Source: JAAYYM01 sp964483155
GTDB taxonomy: Bacteria > Bacillota > Clostridia > Lachnospirales > Lachnospiraceae
Assembly: GCA_964483155.1 (NCBI GenBank)
Contig: CAZAAC010000046.1
Location: 1 to 16,224, forward strand
Direction of reading: 5' to 3'
Length of the DNA: 16,224 bases
Both the position numbers and the translations under genes were made by a program. Under the pieces are notes generated by a model. The model was not told where the DNA came from. It saw only the letters and a list, made by a program, of their open reading frames with translations, and did no database searches. Shown here in pieces: positions 14,685-16,224 of the stretch (its first letter is position 1; each line of letters opens with the position of its first letter).

Positions 14685-15434
14685 ATGAATACTGATTTTG
14701 TAAACTTAACGACAGAAAACCTTGCGGGTGAGCATTTATGCTGTATTATCCGTAGTAAAAAGACCCATCAAGGGATTGAAGCAAAGCGACAATGGCTTTC
14801 AGATAGATTAAGTGAAGGTCATGTCTTTAGAAAGTTAAGTGAAAAGGCTACGGTTTTTATTGAGTATGCGCCCCTTGAAACAGCCTGGGTTCCCATAGCG
14901 GGTGACAACTATTATTATCTTTATTGTTTGTGGGTCTCTGGTAGTCATAAAGGAAAAGGGTATGGGAAATTGCTAATGGAGTACTGTCTGGCTGATGCGA
15001 AAGAAAAGGGCAAATCTGGGATCTGTATGCTTGGGGCAAAAAAACAAAAATCTTGGCTTTCTGATCAATCATTTGCAAAGAAGTTCGGTTTTGAGGTTGT
15101 TGATACTACCGATAATGGATATGAATTGCTTGCACTATCTTTTGACGGAACGATGCCAAAGTTCTCACAGAATATTAAGAATCAAGAAATTGAAAATAGA
15201 GAACTAACTATTTATTATGACGGACAATGTCCTTATGTCTATCAAAACATTGAGATGATAAAACGGTATTGCGAAATGAATGACGTTCCTATATCTCTAA
15301 TACATGTGGATACGTTACAAAAAGCAAAGGAATTGCCTTGCGTTTTCAATAACTGGGGCGTATTTTATAACGGAAAATTTGAGACAGTGAATTTGTTAGA
15401 TATCAACGCTTTAACGAGAATACTTAAAAAATGA
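14685..15434 (+). CDS. yoaP: YoaP-like N-acetyltransferase with C-terminal YoaP domain
   Basis: A 249-residue protein. The N-terminal GNAT domain (about 1-155) has C-L-W-V-S-G (81-86), the acetyl-CoA loop H-K-G-K-G-Y-G (88-94) and F-A-K-K-F-G-F (130-136). The C-terminal part (about 173-249) contains Y-Y-D-G-Q-C-P-Y (177-184), which resembles a thioredoxin-like start, and ends in the YoaP-like domain with W-G-V-F-Y-N-G-K-F (224-232). The two-domain layout and length match Bacillus YoaP, whose substrate is unknown. An in-frame ATG at 14667 lacks a ribosome site, whereas ATG 14685 has GGGGG (14675-14679) five bases upstream, so the shorter start is chosen. A nitroreductase-like gene follows after 26 bases, probably in the same transcript. 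Confidence 0.85.
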   Translation: MNTDFVNLTTENLAGEHLCCIIRSKKTHQGIEAKRQWLSDRLSEGHVFRKLSEKATVFIEYAPLETAWVPIAGDNYYYLYCLWVSGSHKGKGYGKLLMEYCLADAKEKGKSGICMLGAKKQKSWLSDQSFAKKFGFEVVDTTDNGYELLALSFDGTMPKFSQNIKNQEIENRELTIYYDGQCPYVYQNIEMIKRYCEMNDVPISLIHVDTLQKAKELPCVFNNWGVFYNGKFETVNLLDINALTRILKK

Positions 15435-15460
15435 AAATACAAGGAAGAGAGGAGTACATT

Positions 15461-16224
15461 ATGAATATTAATTTTTCGATAGAAGAGGTTGTTAGAAAAA
15501 GATATAGTGTAAGAAATTATAAAAAGCAAGAGGTAGCATCCAATCTCAAAAAAGAAATAGAGGACTTTGTTGCGTCACTGGAGAATCCCTTTGAGAAAAA
15601 AGTGAACTTTCACTTTCTTGAAAGTAAGGATGTGGAGAACCAGCAAAAGCTTGGGACCTATGGAGTAATTATTGGCGCAGAGCAGTACATTGGAACAACG
15701 ATACAACTGGAGCCGATGGCATTAGAAGCTTTAGGATATGAAATGGAGGCAGTTGTTCTCTACCTGGCACAGCTTGGACTTGGAACCTGCTGGCTAGGGG
15801 GAACTTTCAATCGAAAAGGGTTTGCAAATGCAATGAACATTGAAGAAAATGAAATATTTCCAATTATTACACCATACGGCTATCCTGCACCACAGAAGCA
15901 TTTGAAGGAAGCGGTCATGAGAAAAATGATTCATGCAGATCAACGAAAAGAATGGAATCAGTTGTTTTATCATCATGATTTTCAGACAGCCCTTACCAAA
16001 GAAGACGCGAAAGAGTTAGCGTTTCCATTAGAAATGGTTCGTCTGGGTCCATCGGCTTCCAATAAACAGCCATGGAGAATCGCACAATCGGATCAGGACT
16101 GTCATTTTTATGAGTATAAAGAACCAAACTATAGTAATCGCTTTGCTTATGATATTCAAAGAGTGGATATGGGAATAGCAGCAGCACACTTTGACTTTGC
16201 TGTAAAAGAGAAGAAGATGCAAGG
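15461..16224 (+). CDS. Nitroreductase family protein, TM1586-like two-domain type (partial, 3' end outside window)
   Basis: The frame is open from ATG 15461 to the end of the window, 254 complete codons. AGGAG (15450-15454) lies six bases before the ATG. It starts with E-V-V-R-K-R-Y-S-V-R-N-Y (8-19), the R-x-S-x-R-x-Y FMN-phosphate motif. It continues with E-A-V-V-L-Y-L-A-Q-L-G-L-G-T-C-W-L-G-G (95-113) and I-I-T-P-Y-G-Y-P (134-141). A second half follows with P-S-A-S-N-K-Q-P-W-R (197-206), normally found near the start of a nitroreductase. This order fits the putative TM1586-type nitroreductases built as a tandem pseudo-dimer. It is co-directional with the YoaP-like gene. The product is probably an FMN-binding reductase of unknown substrate. 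Confidence 0.85.
   Translation, partial: MNINFSIEEVVRKRYSVRNYKKQEVASNLKKEIEDFVASLENPFEKKVNFHFLESKDVENQQKLGTYGVIIGAEQYIGTTIQLEPMALEALGYEMEAVVLYLAQLGLGTCWLGGTFNRKGFANAMNIEENEIFPIITPYGYPAPQKHLKEAVMRKMIHADQRKEWNQLFYHHDFQTALTKEDAKELAFPLEMVRLGPSASNKQPWRIAQSDQDCHFYEYKEPNYSNRFAYDIQRVDMGIAAAHFDFAVKEKKMQ

Noticed and set aside
15794..16222. Several - strand frames near the end of the window
   Set aside because: They are antisense to the nitroreductase-like frame that is open from 15461 to the window end with a good ribosome site and family motifs.

Overview
The window looks like chromosomal DNA from a low-GC, Gram-positive anaerobe of the Clostridia, most likely Lachnospiraceae-like. This is inferred from the AT-rich sequence, strong purine-rich Shine-Dalgarno sites, GTG/TTG starts, 5TMR-LYT and PAS sensors fused to GGDEF-HD-GYP, and many small GNAT, nitroreductase and TetR genes. 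No rRNA, tRNA, CRISPR array, intact insertion sequence or phage gene was seen. Almost all genes are on the + strand; one small acetyltransferase is on the - strand.

Layout: (1) 1-2038 holds a probable C-terminal tail of an upstream gene, a GrpB-family nucleotidyltransferase-fold protein, and a translationally coupled pair of iron-sulfur-flavoprotein-like reductase and SAM methyltransferase. (2) 2226-4753 is a TetR-controlled operon: a promoter embedded between twin dyad operators, a TetR regulator, a membrane-anchored alpha/beta hydrolase and a GNAT acetyltransferase, with a rho-independent terminator further downstream. (3) 4989-8206 holds two cyclic-di-GMP genes, a short membrane GGDEF protein and a 5TMR-LYT/PAS/GGDEF/HD-GYP protein. 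(4) 8257-8703 is a divergent GNAT. (5) 8823-11346 is a second regulatory block: an operator region related to the one at 2229-2278 in front of an unknown eight-helix membrane protein, then a second TetR gene and a CPBP (CAAX-like) membrane protease that share a CGACC-N3-GGTCG palindrome. (6) 11383-12120 is a nitroreductase with its own promoter and terminator. (7) 12197-14589 is a second, paralogous PAS/PAS/GGDEF/HD-GYP protein. (8) 14685-16224 is a YoaP-like acetyltransferase followed by a two-domain nitroreductase that runs off the window.

Together the genes read as an accessory sensing and detoxification neighbourhood. Two small-molecule-responsive TetR circuits control a hydrolase/acetyltransferase pair and membrane proteins. 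Stand-alone redox and acyl-transfer enzymes surround them, and three cyclic-di-GMP turnover proteins lie among them. All protein families are known ones and no clearly new multi-gene system was found. The most informative non-coding signals are the duplicated twin-dyad operator (2229-2278 and 8823-8895), the palindrome shared by TetR 2 and the CPBP gene, and a 20-bp tandem duplication next to the TetR 2 promoter.
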